DNA of 64,000 nucleotides from Dehalococcoidia bacterium (GTDB lineage Bacteria; Chloroflexota; Dehalococcoidia; DSTF01; JACRBR01): NCBI GenBank assembly GCA_015478665.1, contig JADMII010000005.1, positions 62,001 to 126,000 of the forward strand, read 5' to 3'. Shown piece by piece: positions 8,012 to 16,686 of this stretch (position 1 is its first letter; each line of letters starts with the position of its first letter). The notes under the pieces were generated by a model. It saw only the letters and a program-made list of their open reading frames with translations, ran no database searches and was not told where the DNA came from. The position numbers and the translations under genes were made by a program.

Positions 8012-9222
8012 CACCGTTCCTCCTCCCGCTTCACGAGTCCACTGTCGTCGGCGAGCCGGGCGAACGCCGGCCGCACCGCCTCTGGTACGAAACCGCCACA
8101 TCGGCCCCCCTCACGGACGTACTCCGGGTAGAGGCCGAACCGCTCGCGCAGCGCGAACCCGGCGTCGGCGGTCGTCTGCTTCAGCTCGAGCAGGTTCGGC
8201 CACGGCCGCTCCGGGTTGATGTGGTCCCGCGTCACCGGCGAGACGCCGCCCCAGTCGTTGATCCCCGCCAGCAGGTACATGCCGTGGGCGTCGGGCGTGA
8301 GGTTCGGCGGCGCCTGGATGTTCATCTCGCCGCCCAGCAGCAGGCGTGCCGTCGCGATCGTCCGCAGCATCTCGAACGTGCTCGGCTCGCCCTCGTGGCG
8401 CATGGCGATGTCTTCCTTCACGCGGAAGTTCTGGACGATCACCTCCTGGATGTGGCCGTACTCCTCGTGCAGCTCGCGGATCGCCAGGAGCGAGTCGACG
8501 CGCTCGGCCCGCGTCTCGCCAATGCCGATGAGGATGCCGGTCGTCCACGCGACCCGCAGTTCGCCGGCGTCGCGCATCGTGCGCAGGCGCTCCGCCGGGA
8601 TCTTGCCCGGGCAACGGAAGTGCGCCATGCCGCGCTCGTGCAGCCGCTCGCTGACCGTCTCCAGCATCATCCCCATGGAGGCGCTCACCTCGCGTAGCGA
8701 CGCGATCTCGTCGCGGTCCATGATCCCCTGGTTGATGTGCGGCAGCAGTCCCGTCTCGCGCAGCACGCGACCGGCCATCTCGCCGACGTACGATGACATC
8801 GTGCGGTGCCCCCACCGCGCGAGGTCGTCGCGCACGAAGTCGTAGACCTCCTCCGGCCGCTCGCCGAGAGAGAAGAGCGCTTCCTTGCACCCCTGCCGCC
8901 GGCCGGCGCGGGCGACCGCCATCACCTCGTCCGGCGTCATCGTGTGCGCGATCGGGTCGCGGGGGCCGCGGGCGAAGGTGCAGTAGCCGCACTTCTGGCG
9001 GCAGAGGTTGGTCAGCGGGATGAAGACCTTGCGCGAGTACGTCACCGTCCGTCCGTGCGACCCGTCGCGCATCTCGGACGCCGCCGCCATCATCGCGACG
9101 AGCTCGCTGCCGGACGCCTCGATCAGCCGGTAGCCGTCGGCGGCGTCCAGCCGCTCGTCGCGGAGGGCCCGCGCGATGATCGCCGCCACATCGGATGTCC
9201 TTCCCGGCCGCGTTTCGATCAT
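8008..9222 (-). CDS. cofG: F420 biosynthesis: 7,8-didemethyl-8-hydroxy-5-deazariboflavin synthase
   Basis: CofG is the second radical-SAM half of FO synthase and closes the deazaflavin ring. The cluster motif is LTNLCRQKCGYCTFAR; INDWGGVSPVTRDHINPERP is a highly typical CofG block. An ATG at 9252 is in frame but lies in the loop of a terminator-like hairpin, and the ten residues it adds run across the T-run. The ATG at 9222 has GCGGAG just upstream and is chosen (404 aa). The operon has its own strong promoter (9345-9374). No F420-using enzyme or the later genes (cofC, cofD, cofE) are visible in the window. Confidence 0.93.
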   Translation of the reverse strand: MIETRPGRTSDVAAIIARALRDERLDAADGYRLIEASGSELVAMMAAASEMRDGSHGRTVTYSRKVFIPLTNLCRQKCGYCTFARGPRDPIAHTMTPDEVMAVARAGRRQGCKEALFSLGERPEEVYDFVRDDLARWGHRTMSSYVGEMAGRVLRETGLLPHINQGIMDRDEIASLREVSASMGMMLETVSERLHERGMAHFRCPGKIPAERLRTMRDAGELRVAWTTGILIGIGETRAERVDSLLAIRELHEEYGHIQEVIVQNFRVKEDIAMRHEGEPSTFEMLRTIATARLLLGGEMNIQAPPNLTPDAHGMYLLAGINDWGGVSPVTRDHINPERPWPNLLELKQTTADAGFALRERFGLYPEYVREGGRCGGFVPEAVRPAFARLADDSGLVKREEERW

Positions 9223-9236
9223 TGGCTCCGCCAACG

Positions 9237-9258
9237 AAAAAAGCCGCACCATCGCGGC
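9237..9258 (-). terminator. Terminator-like hairpin in the cofG leader
   Basis: On the minus strand, GCCGC (9258-9254), a 6-base loop, GCGGC (9247-9243) and then six T (9242-9237). It lies between the promoter and the cofG start, 14 bases from the ATG, so it is a candidate attenuator, not an operon end. Upstream CCATCG (about 9277-9282) can instead pair with CGATGG, which includes the hairpin loop, giving two exclusive folds. Confidence 0.6.
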
Positions 9259-9344
9259 GCAGGTGTGCGCTCGTCGATGGCCCGGCGACCGGCTCTCACC
9301 GCCGGCAGGTGTATCGCGCCAGGTCAGGCTGCTTCGCTCTGGAG

Positions 9345-9374
9345 ATCATAGGCACGCGACGGCAGGCCGGTCAA
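9345..9374 (-). promoter_or_regulatory. Promoter of cofGH
   Basis: TTGACC (9374-9369), an 18-base spacer and TATGAT (9350-9345) on the minus strand. The transcript would start near 9338 and carry a leader of about 115 nt before cofG, including a GCCGGCG/CGCCGGG stem-loop and the terminator-like hairpin at 9237-9258. Confidence 0.7.
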
Positions 9375-9553
9375 GCGAGCGCCGGCCGCCGCTCATCCGG
9401 ATCGACGGCGGACACACGCATCGTCCCGGCCGTCCCTTCAGATGCAGATCGGGAGCCTGCTGATGGCCGCTCGCCGACGGCGCCCTGCATGCGCTGCGGC
9501 AGGGCGACGTGGCCGACGCTCGCCCGCGCCTTCCAGTGAGCTACGATCTGGCG

Positions 9554-10486
9554 GTGGACCTCATCTGCCGCGCCGCACGGCGGTCTGACTTCGCGGAGAT
9601 CATCACGCTGCTCGAGCGGTGCTTCGACGAGGCGGCGCCGGGCTTCTTCGCCGCCCAGACCGGGCACGATTCGACCTTCCGCCTCCGCCACGCCCGCGTC
9701 GCCGTCATCGATGGCCGGATCGCGGGCTACGTCCGCATCTTCGCGCGGCGCATGGTGGTCGCCGGCCTCGCCGTCGTGGCCGGCGGTATCGGCTCGGTGG
9801 CGACGCGCCCGGACCTGCAGGGCCGCGGCATCGCCACGGCGCTGCTCGAAGACGCCGTCGCGCGGATGAGGCAGGAGCGAATGGAGGTCTCGTTCCTCTT
9901 CACCGGCATCCCCGCCTTCTACGAGCGTCTCGGCTACCAGATCCTCCGGCAGCCGGAGATCACCCTGCCGCGCGCCACCGCTCGCTCCGGCGGCGCGTCG
10001 TTGTACGCCGTCCGTCCGGCCGCCGCCGGCGACCTTCCCCGCCTGCTGGCGATCTACCGCATGGCGACGGGCGACGCGACGGGCGCCATCATCCGCACGC
10101 CGCGCGGGTGGACGGATGCGCAGCACTGGCTCGACGAGCGTCCGGCGCTGGTCGCGACGCGCGGCGGCGTCGTCGTCGCCTACATCCGCAGCCGCTGCCG
10201 CGATTTCGGCCACCAGATCCTCGAAGCGGAGTGCGCGCCGGATCACGCCGACGCGCTGTCAGCGCTCGTCCGCGCGGTCGCGCAGGAGACGTGCTCATGC
10301 GACGCGCTCGTCGCGTCCGTGCCGACGACGCACCGCCTCGCATCGCTCCTGCGTCGCCTGCCCGAGGCGCGGGAGACGACCGACGTCCGTCATCCGATGA
10401 TGCTGCGCCTGCTCATCGATGATCCGGATATCACGACCGCCTTCGCCCGGGCGACGATCTACTTCTGGAACAGCGACCGCATCTGA
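9554..10486 (+). CDS. Tandem GNAT N-acetyltransferase
   Basis: A 310-aa protein with an N-terminal GNAT domain starting ICRAARRSDFAEIITLLERC. The acetyl-CoA loop is ATRPDLQGRGIATALLED and the end of the fold is GIPAFYERLGYQI. A second, degenerate GNAT-like half begins near YAVRPAAAGDLPRLLAIYR, an arrangement seen in Eis- and MshD-like enzymes. The frame is open from 9509; GTG 9554 is chosen because the domain starts there and a TACGAT -10 box (9542-9547) lies 6 bases before it, as in other leaderless genes here. The substrate is unknown. Confidence 0.75.
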   Translation: MDLICRAARRSDFAEIITLLERCFDEAAPGFFAAQTGHDSTFRLRHARVAVIDGRIAGYVRIFARRMVVAGLAVVAGGIGSVATRPDLQGRGIATALLEDAVARMRQERMEVSFLFTGIPAFYERLGYQILRQPEITLPRATARSGGASLYAVRPAAAGDLPRLLAIYRMATGDATGAIIRTPRGWTDAQHWLDERPALVATRGGVVVAYIRSRCRDFGHQILEAECAPDHADALSALVRAVAQETCSCDALVASVPTTHRLASLLRRLPEARETTDVRHPMMLRLLIDDPDITTAFARATIYFWNSDRI

Positions 10487-10787
10487 CGGCGGCGGCGGCG
10501 GCGAAGCGCGATCGCTGGTGACGACGGGGGTCCACTTCGCGGTGAACTTCCGCAGCAGCACCCACGACCCGCGCATCACCGGCGCGCGCGATCAGTTGGT
10601 AGTGGCGACCGTCTGCCTGTGACCGGCTGTGGGACGACCGCAGACGGTCGCGGTCGTCCGGCGCCGTCTTGCTGCTGCCGGCAGGCGTACGGCGCGGATG
10701 CCAGTGAGCCGCATGCAGCCGGCGCTCGCCGGTGGAAGGCGCGAGCTACGTACGGCGCGCTTGCCGTCTTCCCGCTACAGTAGCGGC
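10487..10787. other. 301-base non-coding stretch with a palindromic promoter
   Basis: No reading frame here has family-like content; the frames on both strands are short and rich in Arg and Pro. Near the end, CCGCTAC-A-GTAGCGG (10772-10786) is a perfect 7+1+7 palindrome that contains the -10 box TACAGT (10776-10781). It may be the operator of the DUF429 gene. Nothing else is seen. Confidence 0.5.
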
Positions 10788-10790
10788 ATG
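10772..10790 (+). promoter_or_regulatory. Palindrome over the -10 box of the DUF429 gene
   Basis: The perfect inverted repeat CCGCTAC/GTAGCGG with a single central base covers the -10 hexamer TACAGT. The ATG at 10788 follows the hexamer by 6 bases without a Shine-Dalgarno, so the transcript is probably leaderless. No clear -35 box is present. The palindrome could bind a dimeric regulator. Confidence 0.45.
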
Positions 10791-11603
10791 AGCGCGGGCG
10801 ACGATCTCCGCATCATCGCGGTCGACTGGTCCGGAAGGCGCGTCGGGGCCGAGAAGACGATCTGGCTCGCCGAGGTCGCGCGCGGCGACGTCGTGCGGCT
10901 CGAGAACGGCCGGACGCGCGAGGAGATGGCGTCGCACCTCATCGCGCTCGCCGCCGAACCGGCGCCGATCGTCGCCGGGCTGGACTTCGCGTTCTCGATG
11001 CCGCTCTGGTACCTGCGCGCGCTCGGCGTTGGTTCGGGGCCGGAGCTCTGGTCGCGCGCCAGGCAGAGCGGCGAGCGTTGGCTCGAGGCCTGCGAGCCGC
11101 CGTTCTGGGGCCGGCCGGGGAAGCCGCGCCCGCTGCTCCCGGCGGCGTTCCGTCGCGGCGAGACGGCGCACGCGCCGGGCTCGCGGCCGAAGTCCGTGTT
11201 CCAGGTCGGCGGCGCGGGCAGCGTCGGCAGCGGCTCGCTGCGCGGCATGCCGGTGCTACACGCGCTTCGTGAAGCCGGTTTCGGCATCTGGCCCTTCGGC
11301 CCGCAGGCGAAGCACACGATCATCGAGATCTACCCGCGTTGGTTGAGTGGTCGCGTGGTGAAGTCCCGGGCCGATGCGCGCGCGGCGTACCTTCGCGCGC
11401 ACGTCCCGCCGCTGCCGCCTGTCCTGCGACGTCGCGCGGAGTCGAGCGAGGACGCGTTCGATGCCGTGGTCGCCGCACTCCGCATGTGGGAGCATCGCGC
11501 GGAGCTCGCCACGCTGCCGCCGCCGCGCGACGAGAGGGAGCGGATCGAAGGCGCGATCTGGGCGCCGGCGCCGCTGCGCGCGGCAGTGCCGCCGCCGCCA
11601 TGA
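10788..11603 (+). CDS. DUF429 family protein
   Basis: A 271-aa DUF429 protein. The RNase H-like start IIAVDWSGR and the acidic block AGLDFAFSMP are typical, as is the C-terminal EDAFDAVVAALRMWE. Asp residues at those three sites suggest a metal-dependent nuclease-like core, but no function has been proven for this family as far as I know. The frame is open upstream to 10629; the ATG at 10788 is chosen because the conserved domain starts ten residues later and a -10 box lies just before it. The stop overlaps the next ATG (ATGA). Confidence 0.78.
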   Translation: MSAGDDLRIIAVDWSGRRVGAEKTIWLAEVARGDVVRLENGRTREEMASHLIALAAEPAPIVAGLDFAFSMPLWYLRALGVGSGPELWSRARQSGERWLEACEPPFWGRPGKPRPLLPAAFRRGETAHAPGSRPKSVFQVGGAGSVGSGSLRGMPVLHALREAGFGIWPFGPQAKHTIIEIYPRWLSGRVVKSRADARAAYLRAHVPPLPPVLRRRAESSEDAFDAVVAALRMWEHRAELATLPPPRDERERIEGAIWAPAPLRAAVPPPP

Positions 11604-12376
11604 GGCCGGCCTCGCCGCTGCTGGCGATCGTGCTGCTGGCCGTGCTGATCATTGCCATCGCCGGCGCCGTCTCGTACGCCTGCCGTGGCACGACGAGGGC
11701 ATCGACGCCGGCGAAGGCGCCCGGCGTCTACATCTCGCTCGGCGATTCCGTGGCGGCGGGCAACGGCGCCAGCGACCCGCGCACGACGAGCTTCGCCGCC
11801 TTGCTCGCGCGCGACGAGGGCATGACGCTGCAGCAGTACGCGAAGGCCGGCGCGACGACGCAGGACGTGCTCGACAGGCAGCTGCCGCCGGCGCTCGACT
11901 TGCTGCGCGCGAAGAAGGTCGCCGTGGTCACGCTTGTCGCCGGTGGCAACGACTTGGCGGCGCTCGTGCCCAACAGCGCCTGCGTGGAGGACCCGCTGCC
12001 ATCGTCCTGCCCGCTCGATGCGACGCTCGCGGGCGTCGAATCGCGGCTCGGCCGTGTTCTGGCGCAGTTGCGCGCCGCCGACGCGCGGGTGCCGGTCGTG
12101 CTGCTCGCCTATCCGAACTTCTTCTCGGGCACCGGCCATCCGTTCGAGGCGCCGGCCAGCCGCGTGCTGCCGCGCCTCGACGACCTGATCCGCCGCGTCG
12201 CCGCGCGCTACCCGCGCACCGCCGTCGCCGACGCCGCGCCTTCGTTCCAGGGCAAGGGCGCGACGCTGACGCACGTGCTCGACCCGAAGTTCGACCCGCA
12301 CCCAACGGACGCCGGCCACAGGCTCATCGCCGACCTCTTCGAGGCGGCGCTGCGGACGCTGGGCGTGGGCGGCTGA
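11600..12376 (+). CDS. Membrane-anchored SGNH/GDSL hydrolase
   Basis: A 258-aa esterase/lipase-type hydrolase facing outward. The single membrane segment is about residues 7-27 (LLAIVLLAVLIIAIAGAVSY), ending at a Cys that could be lipidated, although the segment is not a classical lipobox. The SGNH blocks are in order: YISLGDSVAAG (Ser), VAGGNDL (Gly and Asn) and DPHPTDAGH (Asp and His). The substrate is unknown. The start overlaps the DUF429 stop as ATGA, so the two are co-transcribed. Confidence 0.83.
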   Translation: MRPASPLLAIVLLAVLIIAIAGAVSYACRGTTRASTPAKAPGVYISLGDSVAAGNGASDPRTTSFAALLARDEGMTLQQYAKAGATTQDVLDRQLPPALDLLRAKKVAVVTLVAGGNDLAALVPNSACVEDPLPSSCPLDATLAGVESRLGRVLAQLRAADARVPVVLLAYPNFFSGTGHPFEAPASRVLPRLDDLIRRVAARYPRTAVADAAPSFQGKGATLTHVLDPKFDPHPTDAGHRLIADLFEAALRTLGVGG

Positions 12377-12543
12377 GCGATGGGCCGCCATCTGCGGCAC
12401 GCCTGGCTCGCTGCGCGTTGCTGACCGCCCCGATCCGCGCCCAACAATGACCCGGCTTGGCGGCTGCTCCCTGATGCTCAAGATCGGCGTCTCCCGCATG
12501 GGGTGACAGAATCCCTGGGCCAACTACAGGTGGTAGGGCAACC

Positions 12544-12572
12544 TTTACGTTCACGTTAGAGTGTGATAGCAT
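12544..12572 (+). promoter_or_regulatory. Promoter of the heterodimeric ABC exporter
   Basis: TTTACG (12544-12549), a 17-base spacer and TAGCAT (12567-12572). The ATG follows the -10 box by 9 bases, so the leader would be at most about two bases. The region is visibly AT-richer than its surroundings. Confidence 0.62.
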
Positions 12573-12581
12573 GCGCCAGCG

Positions 12582-14438
12582 ATGAAGCCGAAATCGAGCC
12601 TGCCGCCGCCGATCCGGATGCTCAAGTATGCGCTGCCGTACAAGCGGCGCGTCCTGCTTACGTGGGCGGCCGTCGCCGGGCTGACGGGCTTCCAGCTTGT
12701 GGGGCCGTGGCTGATCCGCCAGGCGATCGACAACGGCATCGACATCCGCAACGGCGTGCCGCATGGCAACGCGAGGACGCTGCTCGTCGCGGCCGCGCTG
12801 ATCACGCTGGCCGCGATCTTCCGCGGCGTCTTCCAGTTCGGACAGACGTACCTCGCGGAGTGGCTCTCGCAGCACGTCGCGTACGACATCCGCAACGACA
12901 TCTACGACCACCTCCAACGGCTGAGCTTCGCCTACCACGACAAGGCGCAGACGGGGCAGGTGATGCAGCGCGCGACACAGGACGTCGAGGGCATCCGCAT
13001 GTTCGTGAACATGGGGGTGATCCGCCTCGTGTACGTGGCGGCGCTGCTCGTCGCGGCGCTGGCGCTGATGTTCGTCACGAACTGGCAGCTGGCGCTGCTC
13101 AGCGCCGTCTTCTTCCCGCCGACGGCGTTCTTCGCGATCAAGATGACATCGACGCTGCGGCCGATCTGGCTCGAGGTGCAGAACCTCCAGGGGCGGATCG
13201 GCGTCGTCTTGCAGGAGAACCTGAGCGGCATGCGCGTCGTGAAGGCGTTCGGGCGGGAGATCTTCGAGCGAGACAAGTTTAACGCGGAAGCGCAGAACCT
13301 CTTCGTCAACTCCTTCGCCACCAACCGCATCCAGGCGAAGTACTCGCCCGCGCTCACCGGCGTCTGGGCGCTGGCGATGGTGGCGACGGCCTGGTACGGC
13401 TCGAGCGAGATCCTCAACGGCAACCTGACGACCGGCCAGCTGACGCAGTTCCTCCTCTACCTGACGATGCTACAGTTGCCGATCCGTAGCCTGGGCTGGA
13501 TCAACATGCTCTGGGCGCGCGCGCAGTCGTCGGGCGAGCGCATCTACGACATCCTCGACGCCGAATCTGCGGTGACGGAGAAGGCCGACGCGGTCGAGTT
13601 GCGCGACATCCAGGGCCATGTGACGTTCGAGGACGTCGCATTCGGCTACGACGCGATCAGCCCGGTGCTGCGCGACGTGACCATCGATGCGCAACCGGGG
13701 CAGGTGGTGGCGCTGCTCGGACAGAGCGGCTCCGGCAAGACGACCGTCGTCAACCTCATGCCCCGCTTCTACGACGTCACCGGCGGTCGCATCGCCATTG
13801 ATGGCACCGACATCCGCGATGCCACGCTGGCCTCTCTGCGGCGCGCCTTCGGCATCGTCCAGCAGGACGTCTTCCTGTTCTCGGCGACGATCGGCGACAA
13901 CATCGCCTACGGCGCCGCCGATGCCACGTACGAGGACGTCGTGCGCGTGGCGAAGCTGGCGCGCATCCACGACTTCATCGAGTCGCTGCCGGACGGCTAC
14001 GACACTTGGGTCGGCGAGCGCGGCATCACGCTGTCCGGCGGCCAGAAGCAGCGCATCTCGATCGCGCGGACGCTCCTGCTCGACCCGAAGATCCTCGTGT
14101 TCGACGACTCCACCTCGAGCGTCGACACGGAGACGGAGTACCTGATCCAGCAGGCGCTGGCCGAGCTGATGAAGGGCCGCACCACCTTCGTCATCGCCCA
14201 GCGGCTGCGCACCGTGAAGTCCGCGGACCAGATCCTCGTGCTGCGCAACGGCCAGATCGTCCAGCACGGGCGTCACGCAGAGCTGATCGACCAGGACGGC
14301 CCGTACCGCGAGATCTACGACGTCGAGTTGCGCGACCAGGAAGAGGCGTACGAGCGCGAGCGCGAGCGGCTCGACCGCGTCGCGGACGACGACGGCGCCC
14401 GCGCGGAACCGGCGGCGGCGGCGGGCGGCGGGTCGTAG
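12582..14438 (+). CDS. ABC exporter subunit with degenerate ATP site
   Basis: A 618-aa fused membrane/ATPase half-exporter: transmembrane domain about 20-310, ATPase domain about 340-580. Walker A is GQSGSGKTT and the signature is LSGGQKQR. Walker B reads LVFDDSTSSVD, with Asp in place of the catalytic Glu, and the H-loop reads VIAQRLRTV, with Gln in place of His. Both changes are the known marks of the non-hydrolysing site in heterodimeric exporters such as TM287/288. The next gene has the canonical residues. Substrates of this class are drugs, lipids or peptides; none can be assigned here. Confidence 0.88.
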   Translation: MKPKSSLPPPIRMLKYALPYKRRVLLTWAAVAGLTGFQLVGPWLIRQAIDNGIDIRNGVPHGNARTLLVAAALITLAAIFRGVFQFGQTYLAEWLSQHVAYDIRNDIYDHLQRLSFAYHDKAQTGQVMQRATQDVEGIRMFVNMGVIRLVYVAALLVAALALMFVTNWQLALLSAVFFPPTAFFAIKMTSTLRPIWLEVQNLQGRIGVVLQENLSGMRVVKAFGREIFERDKFNAEAQNLFVNSFATNRIQAKYSPALTGVWALAMVATAWYGSSEILNGNLTTGQLTQFLLYLTMLQLPIRSLGWINMLWARAQSSGERIYDILDAESAVTEKADAVELRDIQGHVTFEDVAFGYDAISPVLRDVTIDAQPGQVVALLGQSGSGKTTVVNLMPRFYDVTGGRIAIDGTDIRDATLASLRRAFGIVQQDVFLFSATIGDNIAYGAADATYEDVVRVAKLARIHDFIESLPDGYDTWVGERGITLSGGQKQRISIARTLLLDPKILVFDDSTSSVDTETEYLIQQALAELMKGRTTFVIAQRLRTVKSADQILVLRNGQIVQHGRHAELIDQDGPYREIYDVELRDQEEAYERERERLDRVADDDGARAEPAAAAGGGS

Positions 14439-14505
14439 GGCGCTGCGGCCGTCGTGCGGCGGCGGCGGGCCGAGTTGAGACGAGCGATTCGAGCGAAGAG
14501 GACTG

Positions 14506-16440
14506 ATGGCGTACTGGAGCGGCGGCTCGGCGGGCGGATGGAGTAACCAGGGCGGCCACTGGAACAACCAGTTGCGCCCGAACACGCTCGAGCGCAGCAC
14601 CGACGGCTCGAGCGACGAAGAGCTCGGCTCGGTGTACAACCACCGCGTCGTCATGCGGCTGTCGAAGTTCGTCGCCCCGTACCGGTGGCGGCTCTTCTTC
14701 GCCGCCTTCGCGACGCTGGCGTTCGCCTTCGCCACGCGCTCAATGCCGCTGGCTGTCGAGGGGCTGCTGCGCGGCGCCGAGAACAAGGACGCCGGCGCGA
14801 TCAACGCTTGGGGCTGGTTCTACCTGGCGCTGGCGGCGGCCGGCGCTATCGCCTACTTCACGCAGCTCTGGCAGACCGGCTGGATCGGCCACCGGCTGCT
14901 GCTGGGCCTGCGCAAGGACATGTTCGCGCACCTGCAGAAGCTGTCACTGCGCTTCTACGACAACAACGAGGTCGGCCGCGTTATGTCGCGCATCACGAGC
15001 GACGTGACGGCGCTCCAGGACCTGATGACGAGCGGCTTCCTGACGATCCTCGGCGACATCGCCGGCATCTCGCTCTCGATCTTCTTCTTGCTGTACTTCG
15101 ACGTGCGGCTCGCGCTCGTCACGTTCTCCGTGGTGCCCATCCTCGTCATCGCCATGGCGATCTGGCAGAGCTACTCTCGCCGCGCCTTCACCCGCGTCCG
15201 GCAGGCGATCGCCATCGTCAACTCGAACCTGCAGGAGAACGTCTCCGGCGTCCGCGTCATCCAGAGCCTCTCCCGCGAGGATGAGAACGCCCGGCGCTTC
15301 GACTCCGTCAACCAGCAGAACCTGCACGCGACGATCGACGCCGGCCGGCTGAGTGCGGCCGTGATGCCGGCGGTCGAGATCATCGTCGCGCTGGCGATGT
15401 CGCTCGTCATCGCCTACGGCGGCTACCGCGTGCTGAACGGGAAGATGGGCGTCGCCGCGCTCGTCGGCTTCGCGCTGCAGCTGCAGCTGTTCTTCGACCC
15501 CGTGCGCGACCTCGTGCTGCAGTACACGCAGCTGCAGCGGGCGATGGCGGGCGGCGAGCGCGTGATCGAGGTGCTGGACACGAAGCCGGACTTCGAGGAC
15601 GCGCCGGACGCAGTCGACATCCCTGACATCGAGGGCCGCGTCGACTTCAACCACGTGACCTTCCGCTACGTCGACGAGGTGCCGGTGCTGACCGACATCG
15701 ACCTCCACGTGCGGCCCGGCGAGACGATCGCCTTCGTCGGGCAGACGGGCGCCGGCAAGACGACGCTGACCTCGCTCATCTCGCGGTTCTACGACGTGAG
15801 CGAAGGGTCGATCACCGTCGACGGCATCGACGTTCGCCAGATCACACACGCGTCGCTCTCGCGGCGGATGGGCCTCGTGCTGCAGGAGCCGTTCCTCTTC
15901 TCCGGCACCGTGAAGGAGAACATCGCCTACGGCCGGCCGGAGGCGAAGGATGACGAGATCGAGGCGGCGGCGAAGGCCGTCGGCGCGCACGACTTCGTGA
16001 CGCGGCTCGAAGACGGGTACGACACCTACCTGCACGAGCGTGGCGGCAACCTCTCGCAGGGCCAGCGGCAGCTGATCAGCTTCGCCCGGGCGATCATCGC
16101 CCAGCCGCGCATCCTCATCCTCGACGAGGCGACGGCCAGCGTCGACACGCAGACTGAGGTGATTGTGCAGCGGGCGCTGAAGACGCTGCTCGTCGGGCGC
16201 ACGTCCTTCGTCATCGCGCACCGGCTCTCGACGATCCGCAACGCGGACCGGATCATCGTGCTCGAGCACGGGCGGATCATCGAGCAGGGGACGCACGACG
16301 AGCTGCTGGCGCTCGGCGGCCGTTACGCGAACCTCTACCGGATGACGTACGAGCAGCACGCGAACGGCACCGGCGCCCACGCCAACGGCCACGAGCGGGC
16401 GCAGGTGCCGGGCTTCGATCCCTCGCCGCAGCCGATATAG
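14506..16440 (+). CDS. ABC exporter subunit with canonical ATP site
   Basis: The 644-aa partner of the previous gene, 67 bases downstream, with GAGG before the ATG. A Gly/Trp/Asn-rich N-terminal tail of about 50 residues precedes the membrane domain (about 60-350). Walker A is GQTGAGKTT, Walker B is LILDEATASVD with the catalytic Glu, and the H-loop is VIAHRLSTI. Its signature is LSQGQRQL, not LSGGQ. This completes the pattern: the active site uses this Walker motif plus the good signature of the partner, while the degenerate site uses the poor Walker B of the partner plus this altered signature. Confidence 0.88.
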   Translation: MAYWSGGSAGGWSNQGGHWNNQLRPNTLERSTDGSSDEELGSVYNHRVVMRLSKFVAPYRWRLFFAAFATLAFAFATRSMPLAVEGLLRGAENKDAGAINAWGWFYLALAAAGAIAYFTQLWQTGWIGHRLLLGLRKDMFAHLQKLSLRFYDNNEVGRVMSRITSDVTALQDLMTSGFLTILGDIAGISLSIFFLLYFDVRLALVTFSVVPILVIAMAIWQSYSRRAFTRVRQAIAIVNSNLQENVSGVRVIQSLSREDENARRFDSVNQQNLHATIDAGRLSAAVMPAVEIIVALAMSLVIAYGGYRVLNGKMGVAALVGFALQLQLFFDPVRDLVLQYTQLQRAMAGGERVIEVLDTKPDFEDAPDAVDIPDIEGRVDFNHVTFRYVDEVPVLTDIDLHVRPGETIAFVGQTGAGKTTLTSLISRFYDVSEGSITVDGIDVRQITHASLSRRMGLVLQEPFLFSGTVKENIAYGRPEAKDDEIEAAAKAVGAHDFVTRLEDGYDTYLHERGGNLSQGQRQLISFARAIIAQPRILILDEATASVDTQTEVIVQRALKTLLVGRTSFVIAHRLSTIRNADRIIVLEHGRIIEQGTHDELLALGGRYANLYRMTYEQHANGTGAHANGHERAQVPGFDPSPQPI

Positions 16441-16591
16441 CGTGCCGGTCGGCTCGAAGAGTTGCATGAATCCGGCCCGAGCGGCCGCACCGCACCTCCA
16501 ACCTGCGACCTCCATCGCCACCGTCGCGGACGCGAGCCCGAGCGTGCTCGCGGTCTCACCGGAGGCGCCCCGCTCCCTACTCCACACCACA

Positions 16592-16621
16592 TTGCCTCCC
16601 TTCAACCGATCCCGCTACACT
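16592..16621 (+). promoter_or_regulatory. Promoter upstream of infC
   Basis: TTGCCT (16592-16597), an 18-base spacer and TACACT (16616-16621). An ATG at 16630, 8 bases after the -10 box, opens an 18-codon frame that ends inside the apparent infC start. Confidence 0.65.
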
Positions 16622-16629
16622 CTGGTCAC

Positions 16630-16686
16630 ATGAGCATTCGCCAGCGCCCGGCGCGCACCAACTCCCCCACAAGAGGCCCGCTATAG
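16630..16686 (+). CDS. Upstream 18-codon frame overlapping infC start
   Basis: ATG at 16630 to TAG at 16684-16686. It sits where a leaderless transcript would begin and its stop overlaps the ATA codon of infC (16683-16685). Its peptide is basic (MSIRQRPARTN) and resembles the short basic N-terminal tails of IF-3 proteins, so it is either a regulatory upstream frame or the true infC N-terminus separated by a one-base indel. Confidence 0.4.
   Translation: MSIRQRPARTNSPTRGPL

Noticed and set aside
14944-16605. A 553-codon open frame on the minus strand
   Set aside because: It is opposite the second ABC exporter subunit, which has all ABC motifs. Composition (Arg, Val, Asp, His) is that of a reverse-strand shadow.
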